In this document: positions 9,216 to 17,633 of the stretch, piece after piece
Position numbering within the stretch: the first letter of the stretch is position 1
Layout: each line of letters opens with the position of its first letter
Origin: Akkermansia sp.
Lineage (GTDB): Bacteria > Verrucomicrobiota > Verrucomicrobiia > Verrucomicrobiales > Akkermansiaceae
Reading direction: 5' to 3'
Assembly: GCA_017471985.1 (NCBI GenBank)
Contig: JAFURE010000119.1
Coordinates: forward strand, 17,142 to 81,141
DNA length: 64,000 bases
The notes under the pieces: generated by a model
Seen by the model: the letters and a program-made list of their open reading frames with translations, nothing else
Databases searched by the model: none
What the model was told of the DNA's origin: nothing
Program-made: the position numbers and the translations under genes

Positions 9216-9782
9216 TTATTGACGGAAATTTGAGGGGGTAATGATGTGCGGTATGGTTAGGTCGTGAGCTTCGGTGGGTATGCTCTCTAAAATCTGGCCG
9301 GGAAATGCCGCTGCTATCAGAGTGGCTTGAGGGCATTGCGGCAGATAGGTATCGTAGTAGCCACCACCGTACCCCAATCTGGCACCTTGAGCAGTGAAAG
9401 CTACACCGGGTACGATGATGATATCAAATTGCTGAGGGGGGATATAAGTTAATCCTTCAATCGGGGCAGGAATGTTGCGGGAATCCGGCTGAATCTGTTC
9501 TTCCGGCCTGGTGATATGGTAGAAGTCCATCCGCCGAGCCTCTCGACAACGTGGTACTGCAAAGTGGTGTTGAGGGTACATGTTCAATAGCAGCAGCAAA
9601 TTTACCTCGTGTGCCATGGGGGCGTATATGGCTACGGTGAGACTTTTCTGCCCCTTATTCAGAAAGGGGGCAAGCGCTCTACACAACTGCGCCGACTGCT
9701 CATTCCTGAGTTCAGTCGGCACGGAACGCAGGCGCTCCAGCATAACGCGCCGCAGACTGCGTTTGTTATCTTTTGTCTGCAT
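9216..9782 (-). CDS. 5-formyltetrahydrofolate cyclo-ligase
   Basis: Converts 5-formyl-THF to 5,10-methenyl-THF using ATP, returning a storage or inhibitory folate to one-carbon metabolism. The 188-residue protein shows the family signatures: a basic N-terminal region with RRVMLERL, the FAVPRC segment, and the C-terminal GARLGYGGGYYDTYL loop that binds phosphate and folate. Length is typical. It lies 2 bases after pgeF and one base before the SGNH hydrolase, so all are probably co-transcribed from the marR promoter. Confidence 0.92.
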   Translation of the reverse strand: MQTKDNKRSLRRVMLERLRSVPTELRNEQSAQLCRALAPFLNKGQKSLTVAIYAPMAHEVNLLLLLNMYPQHHFAVPRCREARRMDFYHITRPEEQIQPDSRNIPAPIEGLTYIPPQQFDIIIVPGVAFTAQGARLGYGGGYYDTYLPQCPQATLIAAAFPGQILESIPTEAHDLTIPHIITPSNFRQ

Positions 9783-9784
9783 GC

Positions 9785-10456
9785 TTACTCCGGTTTGCGG
9801 CCGAAGAGGGCGAGCATGCGGCCGGTCTTTCCCTTTTCTACACGATAGGAGTAGAAGGTTTCGGTGTCGGCAGCTGTATCGAGCCCGCTGTCGATGATGT
9901 TGCCCGGCTCCAGTCCTGCCTGCTCGAGTTGTTCGCGTATGGCAGTAGGAATATCAACCTCATAATGCGGCGGGCGAATGCAGGGGGAAATGACGGCTAT
10001 ACAATTAGCGGCCTGTACACCCAGAGTTTTACGCATGGAGCGCAACATGGCGCCCACGATATTCTGCTGAGTGCCAAGTTTGCCTGAGTGAGCCAGACCA
10101 CGGCTGCCGGTCTCCTGATCATAAATCCATACTGCGGCACAATCGGCTACGTAGATGCCCAGGCAACAGTCGGCCTTGCCTCCGCAGAACAGGGCATCCG
10201 CCCCTTCAACGGGGAACGAACAGCCGATGTCTCCCACGAGTGCAACCTTGTTACCATGAACCTGTTGAGCTCTGCGCAGCATTTTGGGGGGTATTCCTCC
10301 TTCCTGCAGCACCTGCTCATGGGTGGGGGTAAGGGCTGCAATAACGGCCTCGCGGTCGGTCGTTACCTCTACACCCGGAACCCGGGTAATAAAACGTGCG
10401 AAGTTTTCAGGAATGGCGTTCAGTCTGTCAAGATATGCCGGGGCGTAGGTGCTCAT
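9785..10456 (-). CDS. pgeF: PgeF/YfiH-family multicopper-oxidase-like (DUF152) protein
   Basis: Family members correct misincorporated amino acids in peptidoglycan precursors (PgeF) and show purine nucleoside phosphorylase or laccase-like activity in vitro. The three zinc/copper ligands can be placed: His in QQVHGNKV, Cys in VADCAAV, and His in LAHSGKLGT. The usual AHAGWRG motif is altered to AHSGKLGT, so the Trp-Arg pair is missing while the metal-binding His stays. The protein is somewhat short (223 residues). It is the second gene of the marR-led operon. Confidence 0.83.
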   Translation of the reverse strand: MSTYAPAYLDRLNAIPENFARFITRVPGVEVTTDREAVIAALTPTHEQVLQEGGIPPKMLRRAQQVHGNKVALVGDIGCSFPVEGADALFCGGKADCCLGIYVADCAAVWIYDQETGSRGLAHSGKLGTQQNIVGAMLRSMRKTLGVQAANCIAVISPCIRPPHYEVDIPTAIREQLEQAGLEPGNIIDSGLDTAADTETFYSYRVEKGKTGRMLALFGRKPE

Positions 10457-10486
10457 GGTAATTCGGGGAAACTAATTCCGGTTAAA

Positions 10487-10954
10487 TCAGTGAGATGTTG
10501 TTGTTTTTTTTCTACGGGAAATGAGTGTGCGAGCCTGTCCGGTACGGCTGGCATTGTCCTCCTTTGCCATTAAGTCAGCCAAGTCACGGGCAATGTTGCC
10601 ACGCATGCGCTCGACCAGCTCCAGACCTTGTTCTGTGATTCGTACCATAATTTTGCGACGGTCGGCGGCAGCAGTGTAGCGCTTCAGGTGACCGAGCTCC
10701 TGCAGTTTGTCAACCATGCCGGTGGCAGCTGCTGTGGAGTGGCCCATCATTCGGGCAATGTTGCTCATGGAAAGGCTTTCTTCCTCGGCCAGATAGGTGA
10801 GAAGGAAGAACTGGGGGTAGGAAATTTTTCCTTGCGTCAGCTCAGGTGAGAGCCTGAGGATACAGTTGCGCTGTGAAAAGAGGACGAAGTCTGCAAGGTG
10901 CTGAGCTTCATCTGTTATCAGGTTGTTCCGATTGGTGGGGAGAGAGGTTTTCAT
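10487..10954 (-). CDS. MarR-family transcriptional regulator
   Basis: Dimeric winged-helix DNA-binding protein of 155 residues. The recognition region reads LSMSNIARMMGHSTAAATGMVDKLQELGHLKRY (about 70-102), followed by the beta-wing TAAADRRKIMVRIT with the conserved DRR. The N-terminal and C-terminal helices form the dimer interface; the tail is rich in Arg/Lys/Thr/Ser. It is the first gene of an operon with pgeF, formyl-THF cyclo-ligase and an SGNH hydrolase, so it may autoregulate these. Ligand unknown. Confidence 0.88.
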   Translation of the reverse strand: MKTSLPTNRNNLITDEAQHLADFVLFSQRNCILRLSPELTQGKISYPQFFLLTYLAEEESLSMSNIARMMGHSTAAATGMVDKLQELGHLKRYTAAADRRKIMVRITEQGLELVERMRGNIARDLADLMAKEDNASRTGQARTLISRRKKTTTSH

Positions 10955-10983
10955 GTGTTGCCCTTAGGTGTTTCGGTTACCTC

Positions 10984-11012
10984 AATATTACGGTTTTGCT
11001 GACATTTTGCAA
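10984..11012 (-). promoter_or_regulatory. Possible promoter of the marR operon
   Basis: TTGCAA (11007-11012) and AATATT (10984-10989) with 17-base spacing, 29 bases before the marR ATG. Only four of six -10 bases match, so support is modest. The rest of the 10955-11136 gap holds no recognisable gene. Confidence 0.35.
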
Positions 11013-11136
11013 GCACAAAATTCTGCCCGGTACTGCTCACGGAATGGGTGATTTTGCCCAAGACAGAGAATGTGGCACGATATTTTCTACGGGGGTACAA
11101 TATATTGTGCTTGGCGTGTAAAAAAATATTTTTACT

Positions 11137-11532
11137 TTAATTTGTAGTGGGCGCGATTCTCAGCACTTCGCGCAGCTCGGGTGTGAGAAGTCCGGCTGTA
11201 TCGAGGCGTTCTATATGGGCGCAAATGGCACCCCAGATGAGTTGAAATTCCTGTACGAGGGTGGCGATGGAAATGTCCTCCTGAAGGGTTGAGTTGGGCA
11301 GCTTGAGCTGTCGGTCATGAATGGATTGAGCCTGTTGAGCCAGTTCTCTGAGTCTGGGCAGTGCTGCCTCTGTACTCATTTTGTCGGTGCAGCTACTGAG
11401 TACGAGTTCCGTTTCGGAGAGTAAATGAATGATTTCCTGAGCCAGAATGTGGTGAGTATCTATCTGTTCCGCTGCGGCGTGGCATGCCGCAGCAGGAATA
11501 AGTAGAGCGCAGGTATACGGTAAGATCTTCAT
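11137..11532 (-). CDS. Small secreted alpha-helical protein, unknown
   Basis: 131 residues with a cleavable-looking signal peptide (MKILPYTCALLIPAAACHAAA) and an otherwise helical body (repeated EIIHLLSETELVL and LRELAQQAQSIHDRQLK heptad-like stretches). A single cysteine remains after cleavage. No family recognised. It follows the zinc-ribbon membrane gene by 15 bases, so it probably belongs to the valS transcription unit. Its partner in the periplasm cannot be guessed. Confidence 0.62.
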   Translation of the reverse strand: MKILPYTCALLIPAAACHAAAEQIDTHHILAQEIIHLLSETELVLSSCTDKMSTEAALPRLRELAQQAQSIHDRQLKLPNSTLQEDISIATLVQEFQLIWGAICAHIERLDTAGLLTPELREVLRIAPTTN

Positions 11533-11547
11533 CGGAGAGGTTGTTTA

Positions 11548-12297
11548 TCAGTTATGTTTATGCCGACGAATAAGGTGTTGAGGTGTACCGCAGCCCGGGC
11601 ACCTAAACCAGAAGCAGAACAGGATATGCAGGGCAGTACAGAAAACGTGGCCTAGAAGTGGGAAGTTGTGAGCGTCTTTGTTACGGGAAAAATGTCGCCT
11701 GTTAAGTATAGGCATGCTACAGACCGGGCATTTGGTGTGCTTGGCATATGCAATATAAGGCAGAGCCCCTGCAACCAGAACTGCAAGTACCAGCTTGGCA
11801 TTCAGTTCCGCCAATAAACCCATGAAGATGAGCAGTGGAACTGTTATCCAAGCCAAAATATCAACATAGAATAATATGGTGAAAATGGCTGATAAATAGG
11901 TTCGCAGAGGTCGGCTGTTATGGATACAGCGCCCTTTATCATACCCATTTTTCTGTTCTTCTCTGAGTGCTCCCTGTCTGGTCCTTCTATGGTGAGTTAC
12001 AACAAGACGCGGATTGACGCGTTCGTAAGCCGTGACTTCCTTTGTTGGCTTTTGCTCAGTGTCTGTCTCGACTTGTATCTCGTGGGATGTTATTTTGCAG
12101 TGAGCAATAATCTCATCCAAACGCTGTTCGGTAAGCACCTGCATTTCCTGAGGGAAATGCTCGGTTGCTTTCAGAACATCGGTAAGCAGAGCATCGCGGC
12201 TGATTGATACCAACTGTTCGGCTTTGCTAATGCCGCAGATGGCCAGTGCCCGACGCTCTTGTTCGCTGATTTGCTGTAGATAATTACTATCAGTCAT
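11548..12297 (-). CDS. Membrane protein with C-terminal zinc-ribbon cysteines, unknown
   Basis: The preferred ATG at 12297 (MTDSNYLQQ) leaves 16 bases after valS; an upstream TTG at 12330 overlaps valS and is unlikely. About 249 residues. The N-terminal ~70 residues (ERRALAICGISKAEQLVSISRDALL) resemble helix-hairpin-helix/DUF4332-like segments; a polar linker follows, then two membrane segments (near 130-175). CPVC and CPGC pairs about 45 residues apart, with another hydrophobic stretch between them, could bind zinc. The 'C-P-x-C' layout is like proteins that inspect or package membrane components, but no function is assignable. Confidence 0.65.
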   Translation of the reverse strand: MTDSNYLQQISEQERRALAICGISKAEQLVSISRDALLTDVLKATEHFPQEMQVLTEQRLDEIIAHCKITSHEIQVETDTEQKPTKEVTAYERVNPRLVVTHHRRTRQGALREEQKNGYDKGRCIHNSRPLRTYLSAIFTILFYVDILAWITVPLLIFMGLLAELNAKLVLAVLVAGALPYIAYAKHTKCPVCSMPILNRRHFSRNKDAHNFPLLGHVFCTALHILFCFWFRCPGCGTPQHLIRRHKHN

Positions 12298-12313
12298 GTG
12301 CCCGTGAGCGCAA

Positions 12314-14983
12314 TTAGCTAAGTGCTGCAAGCATGGATTCTAACTGGGCTTTCTTGCTTTCCCATTCGGCAAGGCGTGCACGCTCCTGATCTACTACAGC
12401 GGCAGGTGCGCGGTCAACGAATGAGGCATTGCTCAGCTTAGCATTGCTCTTTGCAATTTCCTTGGTGATTTTCTCGAGCTCTTTACTTATACGGTTGCGC
12501 TCTGCTTCAACATCTACCAGACCATCCAGCGGCAGGAAGAGTTCACCGAACGGGGTGAGTGCAGTGGGAGTACCCTTGGGCGCCTCGTAATCCGGCTCGG
12601 CTGTAGCACTCTGAGCACCGGCCAGCAGAGCCAGTCGGGACATCAAATCCCCGTTGACAGGCAGTGCCGGTTTCACGATAAAGCGTACCTTCTTGTTAGT
12701 GGCCAGATTGTACTCCGCCTTGAGGTTTCGGGCTCTGTTGGCCGTATCATACAGGGCGGTGGACAGTGCGCGGGCTTTGGAAATGTCGGTATCGCTCAGT
12801 CCGGCCAGCAGGCTGTCGGCAGAGGGCAGCGGGGTGCTCATAAGGGGCTTGCCTTCATTGCGGGCGGCAAAGCCCAGGCTCTGCCACAGCTCCTCAGTAA
12901 TGTGGGGCATAATGGGGGAGAGCAGGGCCAGATAGTGGCGAAGCACGGTATCGATAGTGTACAGCGTGGCGTTCTTTACAGCAGGTTCGCCCTCGCGCAG
13001 GTCGTTCTTCACGGCCTCGAGGAACAGGGAGCAGTATTCATTCCAGAAGAAGCTGTAGAGCGCCTGAGTGTAGGTGTTGAACTCATACTTGCTCAGGGCA
13101 TCTGCCACGGTGATGTGCAGTTCTTTGAGCTTGGAGAGGATATCGATGTGCACCGGGGCAAACTTGGGAGCCTCGGTACCGGCCTCACCCTGCATCATGC
13201 GGAATCGGGCGGCATTGTACAGTTTGTTGGCGAAGTTCTTGCCCTCTTCAATCTGTTTTTCGTCGAACTTCACATCGGTACCGGTGGGGGCTATGCGCAT
13301 GAGCCCGAATCGCAGGCCGTCTGCACCGTAGTGGGCGATGAGGTCGAGCGGGTCGGGGCTGTTGCCCAGACTCTTGCTCATCTTACGTCCCTGCAGGTCA
13401 CGCACAATGGAGGTGAAGAACACGTTGCTGAAGGGCTTGCCATCGGCAAAACGATAGCCGGCCATAATCATGCGTGCCACCCAGAAGAAAATGATATCGG
13501 GGCCGGTTACGAGGTCACTGGTCGGGTAGAACTTGGCACGGCATTCATCGTCCATGGTGGCAAAGGGCCACAGCCAGCTGCTGAACCAGGTGTCGAGGGC
13601 ATCTTCATCCTGTACCCAGTTTTCCGGGTCAGCCGGGGGCTCTACCCCCACGTAGATGTCACCGGCGGCAGCATCTGCTGCGTCGAGCTTAGCGGCCTCC
13701 TGCAGTTCGGCTGCCTTGTCCTTGCGGTACCATACGGGAATGCGGTGTCCCCACCACAGCTGTCGGGAAATGCACCAGTCCTGAATTCCCTCGAGCCAGT
13801 GAGCGTATGTCTTGGCCCAGTGGGCAGGGCGGAACACGATGTCACCGTTGGCTACGGCTTCAGCCGCTTCCTTCACGCAGGGGTATTTCAGGAACCACTG
13901 CATGCTCAGGCGGGGCTCGATGGGTACATCGGAACGCTGGGAAATGCCGACGTTGTTCTCATAGTCCTCCACCTTCTCCAGCAGCCCCTTGGCTTCAATC
14001 AGCTCGATGGACTTGTCGCGTGCAACAAATCGGTCGAGCCCGTGCAATTCGGGGCAGGCGGGGCAGTTGATGTGGCCATCGGCTGTCAGAATGTCAATGA
14101 TTTCGAGGTTGTTCTTCATGCCGACCTCAAAGTCGGTGCGGTCGTGAGCCGGGGTAATCTTAAGTGCACCCGTACCGAAGTCAATTTCCACATGATCATC
14201 GGCAATGATGGGAATCTCGGTTTCAACGAGGGGGCGGATAACGGTCTTGCCCACCAGGTGGCCGAAGCGCGGGTCTTTGGGGTTCACCGCTACGGCAACG
14301 TCGGCCATGATGGTCTCGGGACGAGTGGTCGAAACGAGCAGTTGCCCACTGCCGTCGGCCAGTTTGTAACGAATGGTGTAAAGCTTGCTCTTGGAGGGTG
14401 TCATGATTACCTCCTCGTCAGAAAGCGCCGTACGGAGCACGGGATCCCAGTTCACCATGCGGTGCCCGCGATAGATAAGTCCCTCATGGAAAAGCTCGGT
14501 GAACACGCGAGCCACCTCGGGGGCATACACGTTGTCCATGGTGAAACGCTCGCGCTCCCAGTCGCAGGAGCAACCGAGTTTCTTGAGCTGGTTAATGATG
14601 ATGCCGCCGTGTTTTTCCTTCCACTCCCACACCATCTTCATGAAGTCTTCGCGACCTACATCGTAGCGGGTACGGGGCGGGGTCTCTTTAGCCAGTTCTT
14701 TTTCAACTCGGGCCTGAGTGGCAATACCGGCGTGGTCGGTGCCGGGCAGCCAGAGCACTTCCTTGCCTTCCTGACGGGCGCGGCGAACCAGAATATCCTG
14801 AATTGTGTTGTTAAGTACGTGACCCATGTGCAGCACACCTGTCACATTGGGCGGGGGAATGACAATACTGTATGCCGGTTTGTCAGATTTGGGGTCTGCG
14901 TGAAAGCAACCCTCTGACATCCAGCGGTTCTGCCATTTTTCTTCTACAACAGTCGGTTCGTAAGCCTTGGGCAATTCAGTCAT
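12314..14983 (-). CDS. valS: Valyl-tRNA synthetase
   Basis: Class I aminoacyl-tRNA synthetase charging tRNA-Val, with editing of misactivated threonine. The HIGH-type motif is PPPNVTGVLHMGH (about 41-53), the CP1 editing domain follows (ARPETIMADVAVAVNP-type, here TTRPETIMADVAVAV), and KMSKS is in GRKMSKSLGN. The WWGHRIPVWY segment and the C-terminal coiled-coil arm (last ~65 residues, ERNRISKELEKITKEIAKSN) are both present. The ATG at 14983 (MTELPKAYEP) is chosen because a TTG at 15022 coincides with the -35 box of a good promoter. About 889 residues, normal for the family. Confidence 0.96.
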   Translation of the reverse strand: MTELPKAYEPTVVEEKWQNRWMSEGCFHADPKSDKPAYSIVIPPPNVTGVLHMGHVLNNTIQDILVRRARQEGKEVLWLPGTDHAGIATQARVEKELAKETPPRTRYDVGREDFMKMVWEWKEKHGGIIINQLKKLGCSCDWERERFTMDNVYAPEVARVFTELFHEGLIYRGHRMVNWDPVLRTALSDEEVIMTPSKSKLYTIRYKLADGSGQLLVSTTRPETIMADVAVAVNPKDPRFGHLVGKTVIRPLVETEIPIIADDHVEIDFGTGALKITPAHDRTDFEVGMKNNLEIIDILTADGHINCPACPELHGLDRFVARDKSIELIEAKGLLEKVEDYENNVGISQRSDVPIEPRLSMQWFLKYPCVKEAAEAVANGDIVFRPAHWAKTYAHWLEGIQDWCISRQLWWGHRIPVWYRKDKAAELQEAAKLDAADAAAGDIYVGVEPPADPENWVQDEDALDTWFSSWLWPFATMDDECRAKFYPTSDLVTGPDIIFFWVARMIMAGYRFADGKPFSNVFFTSIVRDLQGRKMSKSLGNSPDPLDLIAHYGADGLRFGLMRIAPTGTDVKFDEKQIEEGKNFANKLYNAARFRMMQGEAGTEAPKFAPVHIDILSKLKELHITVADALSKYEFNTYTQALYSFFWNEYCSLFLEAVKNDLREGEPAVKNATLYTIDTVLRHYLALLSPIMPHITEELWQSLGFAARNEGKPLMSTPLPSADSLLAGLSDTDISKARALSTALYDTANRARNLKAEYNLATNKKVRFIVKPALPVNGDLMSRLALLAGAQSATAEPDYEAPKGTPTALTPFGELFLPLDGLVDVEAERNRISKELEKITKEIAKSNAKLSNASFVDRAPAAVVDQERARLAEWESKKAQLESMLAALS

Positions 14984-14993
14984 GACGCGCGCA

Positions 14994-15022
14994 ACTATAC
15001 AGTATTGCTCTCTGAAATGCAA
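14994..15022 (-). promoter_or_regulatory. valS promoter, almost leaderless
   Basis: TTGCAT (15017-15022), 17-base spacer, TATAGT (14994-14999). Only 10 bases separate the -10 box from the valS ATG, giving a predicted leader of about 3-4 bases, too short for a ribosome binding site or a T-box. Confidence 0.7.
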
Positions 15023-15050
15023 GCTTAATTGCTGTTATGATACAAAATAC

Positions 15051-15080
15051 GCTGTGCTTATGTCACAACATAAGCACAGC
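15051..15080 (-). terminator. Perfect 13-bp hairpin after pdxJ
   Basis: GCTGTGCTTATGT at 15051-15063 pairs perfectly with ACATAAGCACAGC at 15068-15080 across a 4-base loop. In minus-strand sense it lies just past the pdxJ stop and is followed by GTATTTTG, a poor U tract. Probably a terminator for pdxJ that also insulates the valS promoter. Confidence 0.65.
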
Positions 15081-15106
15081 GCAAAATGACAATTTATGGT
15101 GAGTCC

Positions 15107-15847
15107 TTACCACTCGTAGCCATCAATAGCAGCTCTCATTTCCTGAACAGCTGTCGTAAGTCCGGTGAAAATGGCTCGGGCTATGATGGTGTGGCCGATA
15201 TTCAGCTCGGTGAGGTGGGGGACGGCGTTCAGTTCTGCCAGATTGGCTATCTGAATGCCGTGGCCGGCGTGTACCTCCAGCCCCAATTCGTGCCCCAGAG
15301 TGGCGGCGGCAATCAGTCGCTTGGTTTCGGCGGCTCGCTCTTCGCCCAGAGTGTTGGCGAACTTACCGGTATGCAGCTCAATCATGGCTGCTCCTATGGC
15401 GGCAGAGGCCCGCACCTGTTCCTCCTCGGGGTCGATGAACATGCTGACTTTGCTCCCATTGGCCTGCAGGGCGGCAACAAGCGGTTGCAGGTCAGCTTCG
15501 TGCCCGGCTACACTCAATCCTCCTTCTGTGGTGATTTCCTCGCGACGCTCCGGCACCAGGCATACAAAGTCGGGTTTGAGTTTGAGGGCGAACTCGAGCA
15601 TGGCCGGTGTTGCGCCCATCTCGAGGTTGAGGGGAAGTGGGATTTCGCGCCGTACGGTCATGGCATCCGCGTCCTGCATGTGGCGGCGATCTTCTCGGAC
15701 ATGCAGAGTGATGGAGTCTGCTCCTCCCTGCATGGCAGCACGTGCGGCCTCGAGCACCGAGGGCTCAGTGTTGTGGGAATCGAGCATGGTCGCATAGCGC
15801 GCCTGTCGCAGAGTGGCTACGTGGTCTATGTTTACTCCGAGGTGCAT
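15107..15847 (-). CDS. pdxJ: Pyridoxine 5'-phosphate synthase
   Basis: Condenses 1-deoxyxylulose 5-phosphate with 3-amino-2-oxopropyl phosphate to form pyridoxine 5'-phosphate, the last ring-closing step of the DXP-dependent vitamin B6 pathway. The start LGVNIDHVATLRQAR, the phosphate-binding region GGADSITLHVREDRRHMQDAD, NLEMGATPAML and the C-terminal ELNIGHTIIARA all match PdxJ. 246 residues, normal length. It sits downstream of the purH terminator. pdxA, the enzyme making the second substrate, is encoded separately at about 27 kb in this window. Confidence 0.95.
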   Translation of the reverse strand: MHLGVNIDHVATLRQARYATMLDSHNTEPSVLEAARAAMQGGADSITLHVREDRRHMQDADAMTVRREIPLPLNLEMGATPAMLEFALKLKPDFVCLVPERREEITTEGGLSVAGHEADLQPLVAALQANGSKVSMFIDPEEEQVRASAAIGAAMIELHTGKFANTLGEERAAETKRLIAAATLGHELGLEVHAGHGIQIANLAELNAVPHLTELNIGHTIIARAIFTGLTTAVQEMRAAIDGYEW

Positions 15848-15867
15848 AGTGGCTTTGGTGGTTTAAT

Positions 15868-15900
15868 AAAAAAAGCCCTGCGGACTCGCGCCCGCAGGGC
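15868..15900 (-). terminator. Rho-independent terminator of purH
   Basis: GCCCTGCGG at 15875-15883 pairs with CCGCAGGGC at 15892-15900; read on the minus strand the stem is followed by seven U residues (15874-15868). It lies 10 bases past the purH stop and before pdxJ. Confidence 0.88.
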
Positions 15901-15910
15901 AGAGATTTTA

Positions 15911-17467
15911 TCAGTGCAGGAAGTGGCGGGCGCCGGTGAATACCATGGCGATACCCGCTGCGTTTGCTGCGTCAATAACCTCCTGGTCGCGGATGGAGCC
16001 GCCGGGCTGGATGCAGGCTGTAGCGCCGGCATCGATAGCGGTCTGCAGACCATCGGCGAAGGGGAACAGGCCGTCGGAGGCAATCACGCTGCCCTTCAGG
16101 CTGAGCCCGGCCTGACCGGCCTTCCATACGGCAATCTTGGCGGAGTCTACGCGGCTCATCTGGCCGGCGCCGATACCCAGAGTACCGTTCTTGTCGGTGA
16201 AGACGATAGCGTTGGAGTGTACCTGCTTGCACACACGCCAGGCAAAGCGCATGGCCTCGAGCTCTTCAGCGGTGGGGATTCGCTCAGTCACAACCTTGGC
16301 TTCGAGATTGTCCAGCCCCATGACTTCGTCGTCACGCTGCATGGTCATGATACCACCGGGAGCGGTGCGCAGCATGGGGGTCTTGCAGAACTCGCGCCAG
16401 GCATCCATATCGATGCGCATGACTCGGCAGTTCTTCTTCTTCTGCAGAATGGCGCGAGCCTCGGGCTCGTAGTCGGGAGCAATGATAACATCGGTGAAGA
16501 TGGCGCCGACGATGCGGGCCAGAGCCTCTGTCATCGGGCGGTTCATCACGATAACGCCACCGAAGGGGGCCTGTGTGTCGGTCTGGTAGGCGCGCTTCCA
16601 GGCCTCGACCAGATCCTCATCATCCTGACCCACACCGCAGGGGTTGGTGTGCTTAAGGATGCCGACGGTCGGACGGCGGAAGTTCATGATGAGGGAGGCT
16701 GCGGCATCCAGATCAAGAATGTTGGTGTAGGAGAGCTCCTTGCCCTGAAGCTGAGTGAAGATAGAGTCAAAATCACCGTAGAGCACGCTGGTCTGATGGG
16801 GATTGTCGCCGTAACGCAGGCTCTGATTGAAAGGCAGGGACAGGGAAAGGTTGTTCTTGGTGCTGTCCTCGGCGCGGTGACCCAGATAGTTGGAGATGGC
16901 GTTGTCGTATGAGGAGGTACGCATGAATACCTTCACGGCGAGCTTTTCGCGGGTGCGCAGGGTGGTGTTGCCCTGGTGGTTTTCCATTTCCTCGAGAATG
17001 GTGTCGTAGTCAGCGGGGTCGCTCACCACGGTGACCGATGCGTAGTTCTTGGCTGCGGAGCGCAGCATGGAGGGACCACCGATGTCAATCTTCTCAATGG
17101 CTTCGGCAAGGGTCACACCCTCCTTGGCGATTGTTTCCTCAAAGGGATAAAGATTGACGCACACAAGGTCAATGGTGGGGATGTTGTTATCGGCTGCCTG
17201 CTGCTGGTGCTCAGCAAGGTCGCGGCGCTGCAGAAGACCACCGTGCACTTTGGGGTGCAGGGTTTTCACGCGGCCGTCAAAGAGCTCGGGGGCACCTGTG
17301 TAGTCCGAGATTTCCGTCACCGGCAGGCCCAACTCCTGCAGGTACTTGCAGGTACCGCCCGTGGAGATGAGCTGTACATTCTGGGCCACAAGGCCCTTGG
17401 CAAACTTATCAAGCCCGGTCTTGTCGGATACGGACAGCAGGGCGCGCTCAATTTTCATCGTTTCCAT
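15911..17467 (-). CDS. purH: Bifunctional AICAR formyltransferase/IMP cyclohydrolase
   Basis: Carries out the last two steps of de novo purine synthesis. The N-terminal MGS-like cyclohydrolase domain opens IERALLSVSDKTG and contains LISTGGT and the DLVCVNLYPFE stretch; the C-terminal transformylase domain has LRYGDNPHQ, LKHTNPCGV and the terminal RHFLH. Start chosen at ATG 17467 (METMKIERA); ATG 17458 (MKIERA), preceded by GGAAACG, is equally plausible. The farther upstream start at 17515 adds residues outside the family. About 518 residues, typical. Confidence 0.96.
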   Translation of the reverse strand: METMKIERALLSVSDKTGLDKFAKGLVAQNVQLISTGGTCKYLQELGLPVTEISDYTGAPELFDGRVKTLHPKVHGGLLQRRDLAEHQQQAADNNIPTIDLVCVNLYPFEETIAKEGVTLAEAIEKIDIGGPSMLRSAAKNYASVTVVSDPADYDTILEEMENHQGNTTLRTREKLAVKVFMRTSSYDNAISNYLGHRAEDSTKNNLSLSLPFNQSLRYGDNPHQTSVLYGDFDSIFTQLQGKELSYTNILDLDAAASLIMNFRRPTVGILKHTNPCGVGQDDEDLVEAWKRAYQTDTQAPFGGVIVMNRPMTEALARIVGAIFTDVIIAPDYEPEARAILQKKKNCRVMRIDMDAWREFCKTPMLRTAPGGIMTMQRDDEVMGLDNLEAKVVTERIPTAEELEAMRFAWRVCKQVHSNAIVFTDKNGTLGIGAGQMSRVDSAKIAVWKAGQAGLSLKGSVIASDGLFPFADGLQTAIDAGATACIQPGGSIRDQEVIDAANAAGIAMVFTGARHFLH

Positions 17468-17570
17468 GTCAATGTGATTCGATTTGTTTACTATACCCGC
17501 CGGCGGCGGTGCCACAGCTTACACGCAAACGCACCGATTTGCAAGCCCAAAATATGGCGAATGTGAATTT

Positions 17571-17609
17571 AAAAAGCCCGGGTCTCATCTGAACGGTGAG
17601 CCCCGGGCT
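17571..17609 (-). terminator. Rho-independent terminator of the FHA gene
   Basis: AGCCCGGG (17575-17582) pairs with CCCGGGCT (17602-17609), with further weak pairing inside; on the minus strand the stem runs into UUUUU. It lies between the FHA stop and purH. Confidence 0.85.
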
Positions 17610-17633
17610 GTCGAAAAGTTGTCTGTGCAGGTA

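Noticed and set aside
12902..14917. 671-codon plus-strand open frame opposite valS
   Set aside because: It is an antisense shadow of valS: the minus-strand frame carries HIGH, KMSKS and editing motifs, whereas the plus-strand translation is low-complexity and matches no family.
14984..15050. T-box leader before valS
   Set aside because: The promoter lies 10 bases from the start codon, leaving no room for a leader RNA.
15086..16912. 608-codon plus-strand frame opposite pdxJ and purH
   Set aside because: It crosses two real minus-strand genes and the purH terminator; the Gly/Val/His-rich composition is typical of an antisense frame in GC-rich DNA.
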